In this document: positions 22,073-30,745 of the stretch, in pieces
Position numbering within the stretch: position 1 is the first letter of the stretch
How the letters are laid out: every line of letters begins with the position of its first letter
NCBI GenBank assembly: GCA_945786935.1
Contig: CALZFY010000019.1
Location: 1 to 31,486, forward strand
Source of the DNA: HGM12587 sp945786935
GTDB lineage: Bacteria > Bacillota > Clostridia > Lachnospirales > Lachnospiraceae
DNA: 31,486 nt
Reading direction: 5' to 3'
Notes under the pieces: model-generated
Told to the model about the DNA's origin: nothing
The model's input: the letters and a program-made list of their open reading frames with translations, nothing else
Database searches by the model: none
Program-made: the position numbers and the translations under genes

Positions 22073-23596
22073 TTATGCATCCGGTTTATGGTCCCACTGC
22101 CAGTTCAAACGTCCATAAATTCTCGTAGTTTTTCTGATTCTTTCCTTTAATTCCTCTGAGAACTGAGATCTGGCTGCTCTCCATTTCCAGTTCTTTCCTA
22201 CCGTGGATGGCTGATTCATTCGTGCTTCATTTCCAAGGCCCAGATAATCCTGCATCGGAATCACGCACAGATTGGCACGGCTTCTCATGATCATGGAGAT
22301 CATTGGCCAATGAAGATCTTTCAATGCACTCTTATCATCGCACAAATACTCTCTTGCCATATCCTGTTCTTCTTTTGTAATGGATTTAAACCAACCGATA
22401 ATGGTCTCATTGTCATGAGTTCCTGTATATGCCACACAATTTTCTGTATAGTTATGGGGCAGATAATCACTGGCACTTCCCGTATCTCTGGAATCGAAAG
22501 CAAATTCCAGCACCTTCATATTAGGGAAGCCGCTGTCCTTTACAAGTCGGCGCACACTGTCTGTCATATAGCCAAGATCCTCTGCTACCACTTCTCTTTC
22601 TCCAAGCACCTGACGCATTCTTCCAAAAAGAGCCATACCGGGACCCTTTTCCCAATGGCCATCAACGGCAGTTTCTGCTCCGTATGGAATGGAGTAATAT
22701 TCATCAAAGCCACGGAAATGGTCGATTCTTACCACGTCATACATTTTAAAGCAGTAAGAAAGACGCTTCATCCACCAGTCAAATCCTGTTCTTTCATGAT
22801 AATCCCAGCGGTATAATGGATTCCCCCAAAGCTGTCCTGTTGCGGAAAATCCATCCGGCGGGCAGCCTGCCACTGCCAGGGGCACATTGTTGCGGTCTAA
22901 CTGGAACATTTCCGGATTTGCCCAGGTATCTGCACTGTCCATAGCCACATAGATCGGAATATCTCCAATGATAAGAACACCCTTGCTGTTTGCATAGGCC
23001 TTTAATTTCATCCACTGTTTGTAGAACGTAAACTGCAGGTACTGATGAAACTCAATGTCAAAATACAGTTCCCTGCGATAGTATTCCATTGCATAACCAT
23101 AGCGCAGCTTAATATCCTCTGCCCATTCGGTCCAGGCTACTCCGTCAAAGCGGCCCTTCACTGCCATAAACAGGGCATAATCCTTAAGCCACCATCCGTT
23201 TTCCTCCATAAAACGGCAGTAGTCCGGATTTTTACTGATGTCACTGCGTTCATAGGCTTTCCGAAGCAGCGGATAACGATTTTTATACAATTTCTCGTAA
23301 TCGATATCGTCTTCCTTGTTTCCGAAATCTGCACTGTCTACTTCCTCCTGAGTCAGAACTCCCTCCTCGATCAATGCATCCAGATCGATAAAATAAGGGT
23401 TTCCCGCAAAGGTAGAAAAGGACTGATACGGAGAGTCTCCATAGCTGGTAGGTACTAAAGGCAGAATCTGCCAGTAGCTCTGTCCTGCTTCCTTAAGCCA
23501 GTCTACAAATTCATAGGCACTCTTTGAGAAGCTTCCGATCCCGTATTTGGATGGTAAGCTTGAGATTGGTAATAAAATACCTGCTGATCGATTCAT
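22073..23596 (-). CDS. malQ: 4-alpha-glucanotransferase (amylomaltase, GH77)
   Basis: MalQ transfers maltodextrin segments between chains and releases glucose. The 507-residue protein begins with RSAGILLPISSLPSKYGIG and has WQILPLVPTSYGDSPYQSF (residues 42-60). The GH77 catalytic set is complete: Asp292 in VRIDHFRGF, Glu339 in VVAEDLGYM and Asp395 in YTGTHDNET. The length is normal for bacterial amylomaltase without N-terminal extension. The ATG overlaps the uvrC stop by 4 bases with a GGAGG site inside the end of uvrC. Glucokinase two genes downstream can use the glucose it frees. Confidence 0.96.
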   Translation of the reverse strand: MNRSAGILLPISSLPSKYGIGSFSKSAYEFVDWLKEAGQSYWQILPLVPTSYGDSPYQSFSTFAGNPYFIDLDALIEEGVLTQEEVDSADFGNKEDDIDYEKLYKNRYPLLRKAYERSDISKNPDYCRFMEENGWWLKDYALFMAVKGRFDGVAWTEWAEDIKLRYGYAMEYYRRELYFDIEFHQYLQFTFYKQWMKLKAYANSKGVLIIGDIPIYVAMDSADTWANPEMFQLDRNNVPLAVAGCPPDGFSATGQLWGNPLYRWDYHERTGFDWWMKRLSYCFKMYDVVRIDHFRGFDEYYSIPYGAETAVDGHWEKGPGMALFGRMRQVLGEREVVAEDLGYMTDSVRRLVKDSGFPNMKVLEFAFDSRDTGSASDYLPHNYTENCVAYTGTHDNETIIGWFKSITKEEQDMAREYLCDDKSALKDLHWPMISMIMRSRANLCVIPMQDYLGLGNEARMNQPSTVGKNWKWRAARSQFSEELKERIRKTTRIYGRLNWQWDHKPDA

Positions 23597-25461
23597 TGTT
23601 TTCCTCCCTCGTCTGTGTTGTTCTTTTTATGAAAAAAATAATATACTTTTTCTGCGGCAGCCCTGTTCATGGCAGGTACCCCGGCTAATGCTTCCACATC
23701 TGCCGACTTTATCTCCTCCAGGGATGGAAAAGCTTTCATTAATGCTTTTCTCCTCGCAGGTCCGATTCCTTCAATGTCATCCAAAATGGAATGCACCTGC
23801 TCTTTTGTACGCAGGCTTCTATGATATTCAATGGCAAAGCGATGAGCTTCATCCTGGATTCTTGTAATCAGGCGGAAGCCTTCGCTTCCTCTGTCTATGG
23901 GAATTTCCCGGTTTTGGAAATAAAGACCTCTGGTCCTGTGCTTGTCATCCTTGACCATACCACAGACAGGAATCGAAAGACCCAGTTCCTCCAGTACCTT
24001 CAAGGCTACATTGACCTGTCCTTTTCCACCATCCATCAAAATGAGGTCCGGAAATTTTGCGAAACCGCCCAGATCCTCATTTTCCTGCTCTTTCATGCCG
24101 TGGGTAAATCTTCTCTTTAAGACTTCCTCCATGCAGGCATAATCATCCGGTCCCTGCACCCCTTTGATCTTAAACTTCCGGTAGTCGCTTCGCTTCGGTT
24201 TTCCACGCTCATAAACCACCATAGACCCTACATTTTCAAATCCGCTGATATTGGAAATGTCAAAGGCCTCCATCCGGTAAATGTGAGGAATATCGAGAAG
24301 CGCTGCGATCTCTTTGGCAGCACCAATGGTTCTGCCTTCCTCCCGCTTGATCTTTTCCTTATCCTGGCTAAGTACCAGCTGTGCATTTTTTGCTGCCAAC
24401 TCCACCAGCTTTTCCTTGGTTCCGATCTTAGGAACCCGAAGATAGACTTTCTGCCCCTTCTTGCCACTGAGCCACTGACCAATGACCTCCATATCCTCAA
24501 TCTCGGTCTGCAGCATCAGCTCTCTGGGAATAAAAGGTGTGCCGGCATAAAACTGTTTTACAAAGCTTCCCAAAACCTCCGAAGTCTTTTCCTGGGGTGC
24601 GATCCTCAGATAAAAATGATCACGCCCGATGAGCCTTCCTTCCCTTACAAAGAACACCTGAACAACGGCATCCTCTCCATCGGCAGCCATGGCGATAATA
24701 TCTTTGTCTTCACCGTCACTGTTGGAAATTTTTTGTTTCTGGGCAATCTGCTTCACACTTCCAATGAGTTCCCGGTATTCGATGGCCTGCTCAAATTCCA
24801 TATTTTCCGAAGCTTCCATCATCTTTTCTTCCAGTTCTTTCAGTACAGGATCAAAATTTCCATTTAAAAACTCCGTAACCTTCCGGATCTTTTCCCCGTA
24901 GGCTTCCTCACTGATATAACCCTGGCAGGGTGCATCACACTGTTTGATATGATAATTAAGACACGGACGTTCCTTCCCTATGTCCTTTGGAAGATTCCGG
25001 TTACAGGTACGGATCTTATAGATCTTACGAATCAGCTCAATGGTATCTTTGACCGCTCCTGCACTGGTATAGGGACCGTAATATTTGGACTTATCCTTTT
25101 TCATCTGTCTGGAAAACAAGACTCTGGGATAGGCCTCCCGGACAGTCACCTTAATATAAGGATAAGTCTTATCATCCATCAGCATGGTATTGTATTTGGG
25201 CCGGTGTTCTTTGATGAGATTACACTCTAAAACAAGCGCTTCCAGCTCCGAATCTGTCACAATGTATTCAAATCGTGCAATTTTCGTCACCATCTGCTCG
25301 ATCTTCGGTCCCTTACTGCGACTGCTCTGAAAATACTGGCGCACACGGTTTTTCAGGGAAATAGCCTTTCCCACATAGATGATCTCATCCTTTTCGTCAT
25401 GCATCAGATAAACTCCCGGCTTTCCAGGCAGTTTTTTTAATTCTTCCTGAATGTCAAACAT
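23593..25461 (-). CDS. uvrC: Excinuclease ABC subunit C
   Basis: UvrC makes both incisions in nucleotide excision repair. The 622-residue protein has the GIY-YIG nuclease start (GVYLMHDEKDEIIYVGKA, residues 16-33), a conserved Cys cluster (CNRNL, CLNYHIKQCDAPC), and a UVR motif (EFEQAIEYRELI type, about 220). It also has the RNase H-like UvrC domain (DISNISGFENVGSMVVYE, LILMDGGKGQV) and a C-terminal helix-hairpin-helix pair (IEGIGPARRKALMKAF). An in-frame GTG lies 6 bases upstream, but GGAG is better spaced for ATG 25461. It heads the long co-directional run toward malQ, hprK and glucokinase. Confidence 0.97.
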   Translation of the reverse strand: MFDIQEELKKLPGKPGVYLMHDEKDEIIYVGKAISLKNRVRQYFQSSRSKGPKIEQMVTKIARFEYIVTDSELEALVLECNLIKEHRPKYNTMLMDDKTYPYIKVTVREAYPRVLFSRQMKKDKSKYYGPYTSAGAVKDTIELIRKIYKIRTCNRNLPKDIGKERPCLNYHIKQCDAPCQGYISEEAYGEKIRKVTEFLNGNFDPVLKELEEKMMEASENMEFEQAIEYRELIGSVKQIAQKQKISNSDGEDKDIIAMAADGEDAVVQVFFVREGRLIGRDHFYLRIAPQEKTSEVLGSFVKQFYAGTPFIPRELMLQTEIEDMEVIGQWLSGKKGQKVYLRVPKIGTKEKLVELAAKNAQLVLSQDKEKIKREEGRTIGAAKEIAALLDIPHIYRMEAFDISNISGFENVGSMVVYERGKPKRSDYRKFKIKGVQGPDDYACMEEVLKRRFTHGMKEQENEDLGGFAKFPDLILMDGGKGQVNVALKVLEELGLSIPVCGMVKDDKHRTRGLYFQNREIPIDRGSEGFRLITRIQDEAHRFAIEYHRSLRTKEQVHSILDDIEGIGPARRKALMKAFPSLEEIKSADVEALAGVPAMNRAAAEKVYYFFHKKNNTDEGGKQ

Positions 25462-25502
25462 CTGCACTCTCCAATAATTTTCTCACGCTACGCTTTTATG
25501 TC

Positions 25503-25531
25503 AGTATACTCCCACAGCAACCGTTTGTAAA
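25503..25531 (-). promoter_or_regulatory. uvrC promoter
   Basis: Minus-strand TTTACA (-35, 25526-25531) and TATACT (-10, 25503-25508) are 17 bp apart, about 40 bp before the uvrC ATG. Near-consensus sigma-A promoter for the uvrC-malQ-hprK run. Confidence 0.75.
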
Positions 25532-25540
25532 TGAAAGATG

Positions 25541-25575
25541 TGCAAATTTGCATAACTTTTGCACAATATTGCACA
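25541..25575. repeat. TGCA-rich repeats upstream of the uvrC promoter
   Basis: A perfect 12-bp palindrome TGCAAATTTGCA (25541-25552) is followed by two TTGCACA copies (25559-25565 and 25569-25575, 10 bp apart). They sit 10 to 45 bp upstream of the -35 element, where an activator or repressor could bind. No known box is recognised; it is not a Gram-positive LexA box. Confidence 0.45.
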
Positions 25576-25632
25576 GAAATTTCTTTATATAATATCATTT
25601 TTCTACAAACAGAGGCTCCTGAACCTCTACAA

Positions 25633-25714
25633 CAAAAAAAGCACAACACCATGTACTAAGAACGCCTCGAGGCTTCACAACCTTAAGCTTATCTTAGTAC
25701 ATGGCAGCTGTGCT
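25633..25714 (-). terminator. Long Rho-independent terminator of ftsH
   Basis: A perfect 13-bp stem (CCATGTACTAAGA at 25649-25661 with its complement at 25692-25704) is extended outward by AGCACA/TGTGCT and encloses a GCCTCGAGGC palindrome (25664-25673). On the minus strand it starts 3 bp after the ftsH stop and ends in seven T. The hairpin of about 75 nt is unusually long for a terminator. Confidence 0.85.
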
Positions 25715-25716
25715 TA

Positions 25717-27669
25717 TTACTCTAAATCTTCACCAGCTTCTTCTGAGGAAATATTCCCTACAAAGTTTTCTGTTGCTTCTTCTGAATCTTTCTCTGTCGG
25801 TTCCGGTATTCCCTTCACCTCACGGAAGATTCTCATAAATTCCTTACCGGTAATTGTCTCTTTCTCAATGAGATATTCAGCGATCTTATCCAAAGCTTCT
25901 CTGTTTTCCATAAGAAGACGCTTTGCTTCTTCATAGGACTCCCTTAAGATTCGCATGATTTCCTGATCTACCTCGGCTGCCATCTGTTCACTGCAGTTTA
26001 ATCTGGTTCCATTATCAAGATACATGCTTTCCTGGGACTCTAATCCCATCATACCAAATTTATCAGACATACCATACTGGGTGATCATGGCTCTTGTAAT
26101 TCTGGTAGCCTGCTGGATATCGTTGGCTGCACCGGTGGTCACTGTATCAAATACAATTTCCTCTGCAGCACGTCCGCCCAGGAAACCGACGATCATTGCT
26201 TCGATCTCTTTCTTTGTATTTAAATACTTTTCTTCCTCCGGAACCTGCAGTACATAACCCAAGGCTCCCATAGTTCTTGGTACAATGGTGATCTTCTGTA
26301 CCGGCTCTGCATCCTTTTGCAGTGCATTTACCAGGGCATGACCAACTTCATGGTAGGATACGATCCTTCTTTCCTCCGGTTTCATTACCCGGTCTTTCTT
26401 TTCCTTACCTACAAGAACAACTTCCACAGCCTCAAAAAGATCCTTCTGGGATACCGCTTTTCTTCCATGCTTAACTGCAAGAATTGCTGCTTCATTGATC
26501 ATATTGGCAAGGTCAGAACCTACGGCTCCGCTGGTAGCAAGTGCAATGGCTTCCAAATCTACCGTTTCATCCAGATGCACATTTTTTGCATGGACCTTTA
26601 ATACATCCACACGGCCTTTCAGGTCCGGACGGTCTACAATGACACGGCGGTCAAAACGTCCCGGACGAAGCAATGCCTGATCCAATACTTCCGGACGGTT
26701 GGTTGCTCCAAGCACCAGGCAGGCTTTGTTGGATTCAAAACCATCCATCTCTGCCAACAGCTGGTTTAAGGTCTGTTCTCTTTCGTCATTACCGCCGAAA
26801 TGGGTATCACGGCGTTTACCGATGGCATCAATTTCATCAATAAAGATAATACACGGTGCATTTTTCTTTGCTTCTTCAAACAGGTCGCGGACACGGGATG
26901 CACCAACACCCACAAACATTTCCACAAAGTCCGAACCGGACAATGAGAAAAACGGAACCTTTGCTTCTCCGGCTACGGCCTTTGCAAGAAGTGTCTTACC
27001 GGTTCCCGGCGGTCCCACCAGCAGAGCCCCCTTCGGAAGCTTTGCTCCGATGGCTGTATACTTTTCAGGATTGTGCAGGAAATCCACCATTTCCTGTAAA
27101 GACTCTTTGGCTTCGTCCTGTCCTGCCACGTCCTTAAACAGAATTCCTGTCTGTTTCTGAATATATACCTTGGCTTTGCTCTTTCCGACGCCCATGACGC
27201 CGCCACCGCCCATACGCCTCATGAGGAATCCCATAGCGATCCAGATGAGTGCAAGCGGCAGGATAATGCTTAACAGCTCCACAATGACTGACATGGTAGT
27301 ATCGGGCGCAACTCCATTAACATTTTTAATATTGGCCTCTTCCAGCCTTTCCAAAACGCGGTCATTGCTTTCCAGCTTATAGGTGTGATAAGACACCTGA
27401 AGCTTTTCCGACGGCTGTTTTTTCGGGGTGATATTCAGCTGATTGCCTTCAATCTCCACACTGGCAATGGTGCCGTCCTCCACCATATCAAGGAATTCCG
27501 TATAGGTAATTTCCTTGCTGGAGGCATCTTTGCCTCCCTGCCCAAAATAGGTCCATGCAAGCATCACGATGCTGCACATCATCAGGAACATAAGCAGTGA
27601 CTGTTTCGGGCTTTTATTATTTCTTCCCCCGTTATTTTGTTCCTGCTTCGGGGTTCTGTTTTCGTCCAT
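25717..27669 (-). CDS. ftsH: ATP-dependent zinc metalloprotease FtsH
   Basis: FtsH is a membrane-anchored AAA+ hexamer that degrades misfolded membrane proteins and selected regulators. The 650-residue product has a short cytosolic start, a first membrane segment at about 24-42, an extracytoplasmic region and a second segment at about 126-149. The cytosolic part has Walker A GPPGTGKT (219-226), Walker B IIFIDEIDA, the SRH motif NRPEVLDQALLRPGRFDRR, and the zinc site HEVGH (440-444). The C-terminus is acidic. It follows the DUF1846 gene by 11 bp with an AAGGAGG site in between, so the two form one transcript, ended by the long terminator. Confidence 0.97.
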   Translation of the reverse strand: MDENRTPKQEQNNGGRNNKSPKQSLLMFLMMCSIVMLAWTYFGQGGKDASSKEITYTEFLDMVEDGTIASVEIEGNQLNITPKKQPSEKLQVSYHTYKLESNDRVLERLEEANIKNVNGVAPDTTMSVIVELLSIILPLALIWIAMGFLMRRMGGGGVMGVGKSKAKVYIQKQTGILFKDVAGQDEAKESLQEMVDFLHNPEKYTAIGAKLPKGALLVGPPGTGKTLLAKAVAGEAKVPFFSLSGSDFVEMFVGVGASRVRDLFEEAKKNAPCIIFIDEIDAIGKRRDTHFGGNDEREQTLNQLLAEMDGFESNKACLVLGATNRPEVLDQALLRPGRFDRRVIVDRPDLKGRVDVLKVHAKNVHLDETVDLEAIALATSGAVGSDLANMINEAAILAVKHGRKAVSQKDLFEAVEVVLVGKEKKDRVMKPEERRIVSYHEVGHALVNALQKDAEPVQKITIVPRTMGALGYVLQVPEEEKYLNTKKEIEAMIVGFLGGRAAEEIVFDTVTTGAANDIQQATRITRAMITQYGMSDKFGMMGLESQESMYLDNGTRLNCSEQMAAEVDQEIMRILRESYEEAKRLLMENREALDKIAEYLIEKETITGKEFMRIFREVKGIPEPTEKDSEEATENFVGNISSEEAGEDLE

Positions 27670-27680
27670 TCATTTCCTCC

Positions 27681-29162
27681 TTATTTACTGTACAGTCTGG
27701 AGCCCTCTCTTTTTGGTTCTGAGGTCAGATTGATCTGGAGTTTTTTCAATACTTTTTCATCAGATTCCGAAAGGATCACACTGGTGTGCATTTCACATCC
27801 TTTTAATTTTCCAAGCTGCTCCATTGCTTTTTTCGCATTTTCATCATGCACTGCACAAACAGACAGTGCAAGCAGCATTTCATCTGTATGGATTCTGGGG
27901 TTTCGATTGCCTAGGTGGGTTACTTTTAGTTCCTGGATCGGAAGAATTACTTCCGGAGCCAGCAGATGGATATCCGGTAAATCTGCCAAAGCTTTTAAAG
28001 CATTCATCATCACTGCTGCACAGGCACCCAAAAGCGGAGTTGTCTTTCCTGTCACGATTCTTCCGTCCGGAAGCTCAATGGCTGCAGCCGGAGCATCTGT
28101 GGCCTGTTCCACAGCCAGAGCTTTCTCAACCACGGCTCTGTCAGTTTCCTTCACACCGGCCTGATTCATCAGCATTTTTAATTTGTATAAAGCCTCATCT
28201 ACTTCTTTTCCCTTGGCTTTCTGTACAAGGGTCGTATAGTAACGGCGAATGATCTCTTCTCTGGAAGCTTCTGAAACTGCTTCATCATCATAAATGCAGT
28301 TTCCTGCCATATTCACACCCATATCTGTAGGAGACTGATAACGGCATTCTCCATAGATTCTTGTAAAAATAGCATTGAGTACCGGGAATACTTCCACGTC
28401 TCTGTTATAATTCACAGCTACCTTATCGTATGCTGACAGATGGAACGGGTCAATCATATTGACATCATTTAAATCTGCAGTTGCAGCTTCGTAAGCAAGG
28501 TTTACCGGGTGCTTTAACGGAATGTTCCAGATTGGGAATGTCTCAAACTTGGCATAGCCTGCCACATTTCCCCTCTGGTATTCATTGTATACCTGGGACA
28601 GACAGGTCGCCATTTTACCGCTTCCCGGTCCCGGTGCTGTAACTACAATCAGTGATCTTGTTGTTTCCACATATTCATTCTTTCCAAATCCGTCTTCACT
28701 TAAGATCAGATCGATATTGGAAGGGTAACCTTCGATAGAATAATGACGGTAGGTTTTTACTCCTAAAGTTGCCAGATATTTTTCAAAGGAAGCCACCGCC
28801 GGTTTGCTTTCGTAACGGTTTAATACCACACTTCCCACATAAAGACCATAGCTTCTGAAAATATCAATGAGACGAAGCACATCCTGATCATAGGTAATCC
28901 CTAAATCTCCCCGCACCTTTGCATTTTCAATATCATTGGCATTGATGGCAATGATGATCTCTGCCTGTTCCTTTAACTGAAGAAGCATTTTCAGCTTACT
29001 GTCCGGCTCAAAACCCGGAAGTACTCTGGATGCATGGTAATCATCAAACAGCTTCCCTCCAAATTCCAGATAAAGTTTTCCTCCAAACTGAGCAATTCTT
29101 TGTTTGATTTCCCTGGATTGTGTGTCCAGATATTTTGCATTATCAAATCCTTGTTTTAACAT
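27681..29162 (-). CDS. DUF1846 family protein
   Basis: This 493-residue cytoplasmic protein matches the DUF1846 family throughout, with the start KQGFDNAKYLDTQSREIKQR, KLYLEFGGKLFDDYHASRVL, and a P-loop-like segment TAPGPGSGKMATC (Gly178-Lys183). Further family blocks are TFPIWNIPLKHPVNLAYEAA, DMGVNMAGNCI and HLGNRNPRIHTDEML. The biochemical function of the family is not established; a nucleotide-binding or ligase-like role is suggested only by the glycine-rich loop. It has its own promoter, an AGAGGA site, and is followed 11 bp later by ftsH. The tight spacing suggests linked expression with the protease. Confidence 0.92.
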   Translation of the reverse strand: MLKQGFDNAKYLDTQSREIKQRIAQFGGKLYLEFGGKLFDDYHASRVLPGFEPDSKLKMLLQLKEQAEIIIAINANDIENAKVRGDLGITYDQDVLRLIDIFRSYGLYVGSVVLNRYESKPAVASFEKYLATLGVKTYRHYSIEGYPSNIDLILSEDGFGKNEYVETTRSLIVVTAPGPGSGKMATCLSQVYNEYQRGNVAGYAKFETFPIWNIPLKHPVNLAYEAATADLNDVNMIDPFHLSAYDKVAVNYNRDVEVFPVLNAIFTRIYGECRYQSPTDMGVNMAGNCIYDDEAVSEASREEIIRRYYTTLVQKAKGKEVDEALYKLKMLMNQAGVKETDRAVVEKALAVEQATDAPAAAIELPDGRIVTGKTTPLLGACAAVMMNALKALADLPDIHLLAPEVILPIQELKVTHLGNRNPRIHTDEMLLALSVCAVHDENAKKAMEQLGKLKGCEMHTSVILSESDEKVLKKLQINLTSEPKREGSRLYSK

Positions 29163-29191
29163 AACACTTATCCTCTTTTCATAACCATACC

Positions 29192-29220
29192 AGTATAGCC
29201 GATTTCTCCTGTTTTGTATA
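29192..29220 (-). promoter_or_regulatory. DUF1846-ftsH promoter
   Basis: Minus-strand TATACA (29215-29220) and TATACT (29192-29197) are 17 bp apart, about 30 bp before the DUF1846 ATG. The -35 matches 4 of 6 consensus bases. Confidence 0.6.
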
Positions 29221-29231
29221 TCCCCAAACCG

Positions 29232-29264
29232 AAAAATCAGTGAAGCAATTCGTCCACTGATTTT
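29232..29264 (-). terminator. Terminator of the J-domain operon
   Basis: A perfect 10-bp stem (AAAATCAGTG at 29233-29242 and CACTGATTTT at 29255-29264) with a 12-base loop lies about 10 bp after the dnaJ-like stop. Read on the minus strand it ends in TTTTTC. The symmetry suggests it could act in both directions. Confidence 0.8.
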
Positions 29265-29274
29265 GGAAATCTTT

Positions 29275-29910
29275 TTAGCAGATACACCATCCTCCTCCGC
29301 AACAGCAGTTGCAGATCATATTTGCGATACAAAGCTTCATACAGAAGTCTGAACCATCGGAGGAATATTCATAATAAGGTCTTTGCATATCACGATACCA
29401 GGTGCCGCCGCCTTCCAACTGCTGTACCAGCTGACGGTACTGGAAATTTCCAGGTTCCAGTTCGGCCGCTTTTTTTGCGTGCTCCACGGCCATCACATTA
29501 TTTCCTGCCCCGTGATTTGCAATGGCACTGTAATAATACCACAATGCATTTCTCTCTGACATAGAGTTTAAAACATTCAAAGCCTCCGTATAATGTCTGC
29601 TCTGAATATAATTGGCAGCTGCACGGATATAATTTTCATATTCGCTGCTGCCGTTTCCTTGTCTGCTCTGATAACCTCCAAAGCCAAAGTCCCCGTAAGA
29701 TGCACCGGAAGCTCCACGCTCCCGTTCCTTCATCACCTGATCATAGGCCTGCTGAACCTGCTTGAATTTTTCTTCCGCCTGTGCTTTATTGGGGTTATTT
29801 ACATTGGCATCGGGATGATATTTTCTACTCAGATTCCTATATGCCTTTTTTATTTCTTCATCAGAAGCCCCCCGGGGAACCCCAAGGGTCTGATAGGGAT
29901 CAAACACCAT
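29275..29910 (-). CDS. J-domain protein with TPR-like region and cysteine-rich tail
   Basis: The 211-residue protein has an N-terminal J domain (residues 4-62) with the HPD motif at 32-34, which stimulates Hsp70 (DnaK) ATPase. A Gly/Ser-rich linker follows (about 67-88). Helical repeats resembling TPRs come next (about 89-165: YENYIRAAANYIQSRHYTEAL, then AVEHAKKAAELEPGNFQYRQL). The last 22 residues hold eight cysteines, including CNCCCGGGWCIC at the very end. It is not the DnaJ of the dnaK operon, as it lacks the zinc finger and substrate domains. It overlaps the DUF5685 stop by 11 bases, so their translation is coupled. Confidence 0.88.
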   Translation of the reverse strand: MVFDPYQTLGVPRGASDEEIKKAYRNLSRKYHPDANVNNPNKAQAEEKFKQVQQAYDQVMKERERGASGASYGDFGFGGYQSRQGNGSSEYENYIRAAANYIQSRHYTEALNVLNSMSERNALWYYYSAIANHGAGNNVMAVEHAKKAAELEPGNFQYRQLVQQLEGGGTWYRDMQRPYYEYSSDGSDFCMKLCIANMICNCCCGGGWCIC

Positions 29911-30742
29911 TATTTTTCTTTTTGTTCCTTTCTTGCTTCACCTTTTCATACCGGCACCAGACACCGGAATACAGGATATTACGCAAAATCTGTGTGTTTT
30001 CCACGATGGGAAGTCTTTCATAGGCTCTGGAACATTCTGCCATCATCATCAACAAAATCTGTCCGGCCTGTTCCTCAAAATCATCCTGACCATACAATTC
30101 CCTGAAAGGATTATAGGTTCCCGCTTTTAAGTCTTCCTCGATATCCTCATAGGCATCCATCAGATAGATAAACTTTCCGAAAAAAAATCCCATGCACTGA
30201 AGGGTCTCCTGCCACTCATCCTGACGATACATAAAAATCTCCGCCATGATCTGGCCAAATGCACCTGCAATCTCATCAATATTTTTACTGTTTTGCTGCT
30301 CCAGCTCATGAATCCGGTCCATGGCTTTTGCAATTCTGTCGATCTTCTCCGGATACCGCTCATAAACCTTTTGATTTCCACTTTTTAAAAGTGCTGCCAT
30401 GAGACGTTTTTTTGCCTTATGCTCATCATTCCAGTCATCCAGACATTTTTCATAGGAAAGCAAAAGATTCATATCTGCCGCATAATCAGTAAACTGATTC
30501 TGCCGGTACAAATGCTTTCCCACCGGATGGGCAACACATCTTCGATAGTCTGTCACAGTTTCCGGCTCATAGAGACTGCTCAGCAAAAGTGCCAGAAATG
30601 TCATGTCATAGCTTAAGGTCATCTGTCCTCTTGCGCCGTACCGCTCCTTTAAGCTTTTACAAAGTCCGCAGTAATAGGACTGATATACATCAAATTCCCG
30701 AAACTTCATTTCCGGTTTGTTGATGGTAATATATCCAAACAT
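29900..30742 (-). CDS. DUF5685 family protein with isoprenoid-synthase-like Asp motifs
   Basis: The 280-residue cytoplasmic, mostly helical protein matches DUF5685: start MFGYITINKPEMKFREFD, YYCGLCKSLKERYG (Cys25, Cys28) and LSYDMTFLALLLSSLYEPE. No biochemical role is established for the family. Two aspartate motifs stand out: DYAAD (86-90) and, after FGKFIYLM, DAYED (196-200) with Asp204 and then AGTYNP. The order G-x-x-x-x-L-x-D-x-x-x-D-x-x-x-D ... Y-x-P resembles the second motif of squalene/phytoene synthases, and the first matches their DxxxD. This is inference from motif and spacing. It lies 3 bp after the zinc-ribbon gene and overlaps the J-domain gene. Confidence 0.85.
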   Translation of the reverse strand: MFGYITINKPEMKFREFDVYQSYYCGLCKSLKERYGARGQMTLSYDMTFLALLLSSLYEPETVTDYRRCVAHPVGKHLYRQNQFTDYAADMNLLLSYEKCLDDWNDEHKAKKRLMAALLKSGNQKVYERYPEKIDRIAKAMDRIHELEQQNSKNIDEIAGAFGQIMAEIFMYRQDEWQETLQCMGFFFGKFIYLMDAYEDIEEDLKAGTYNPFRELYGQDDFEEQAGQILLMMMAECSRAYERLPIVENTQILRNILYSGVWCRYEKVKQERNKKKNNGV

Positions 30743-30745
30743 GGA

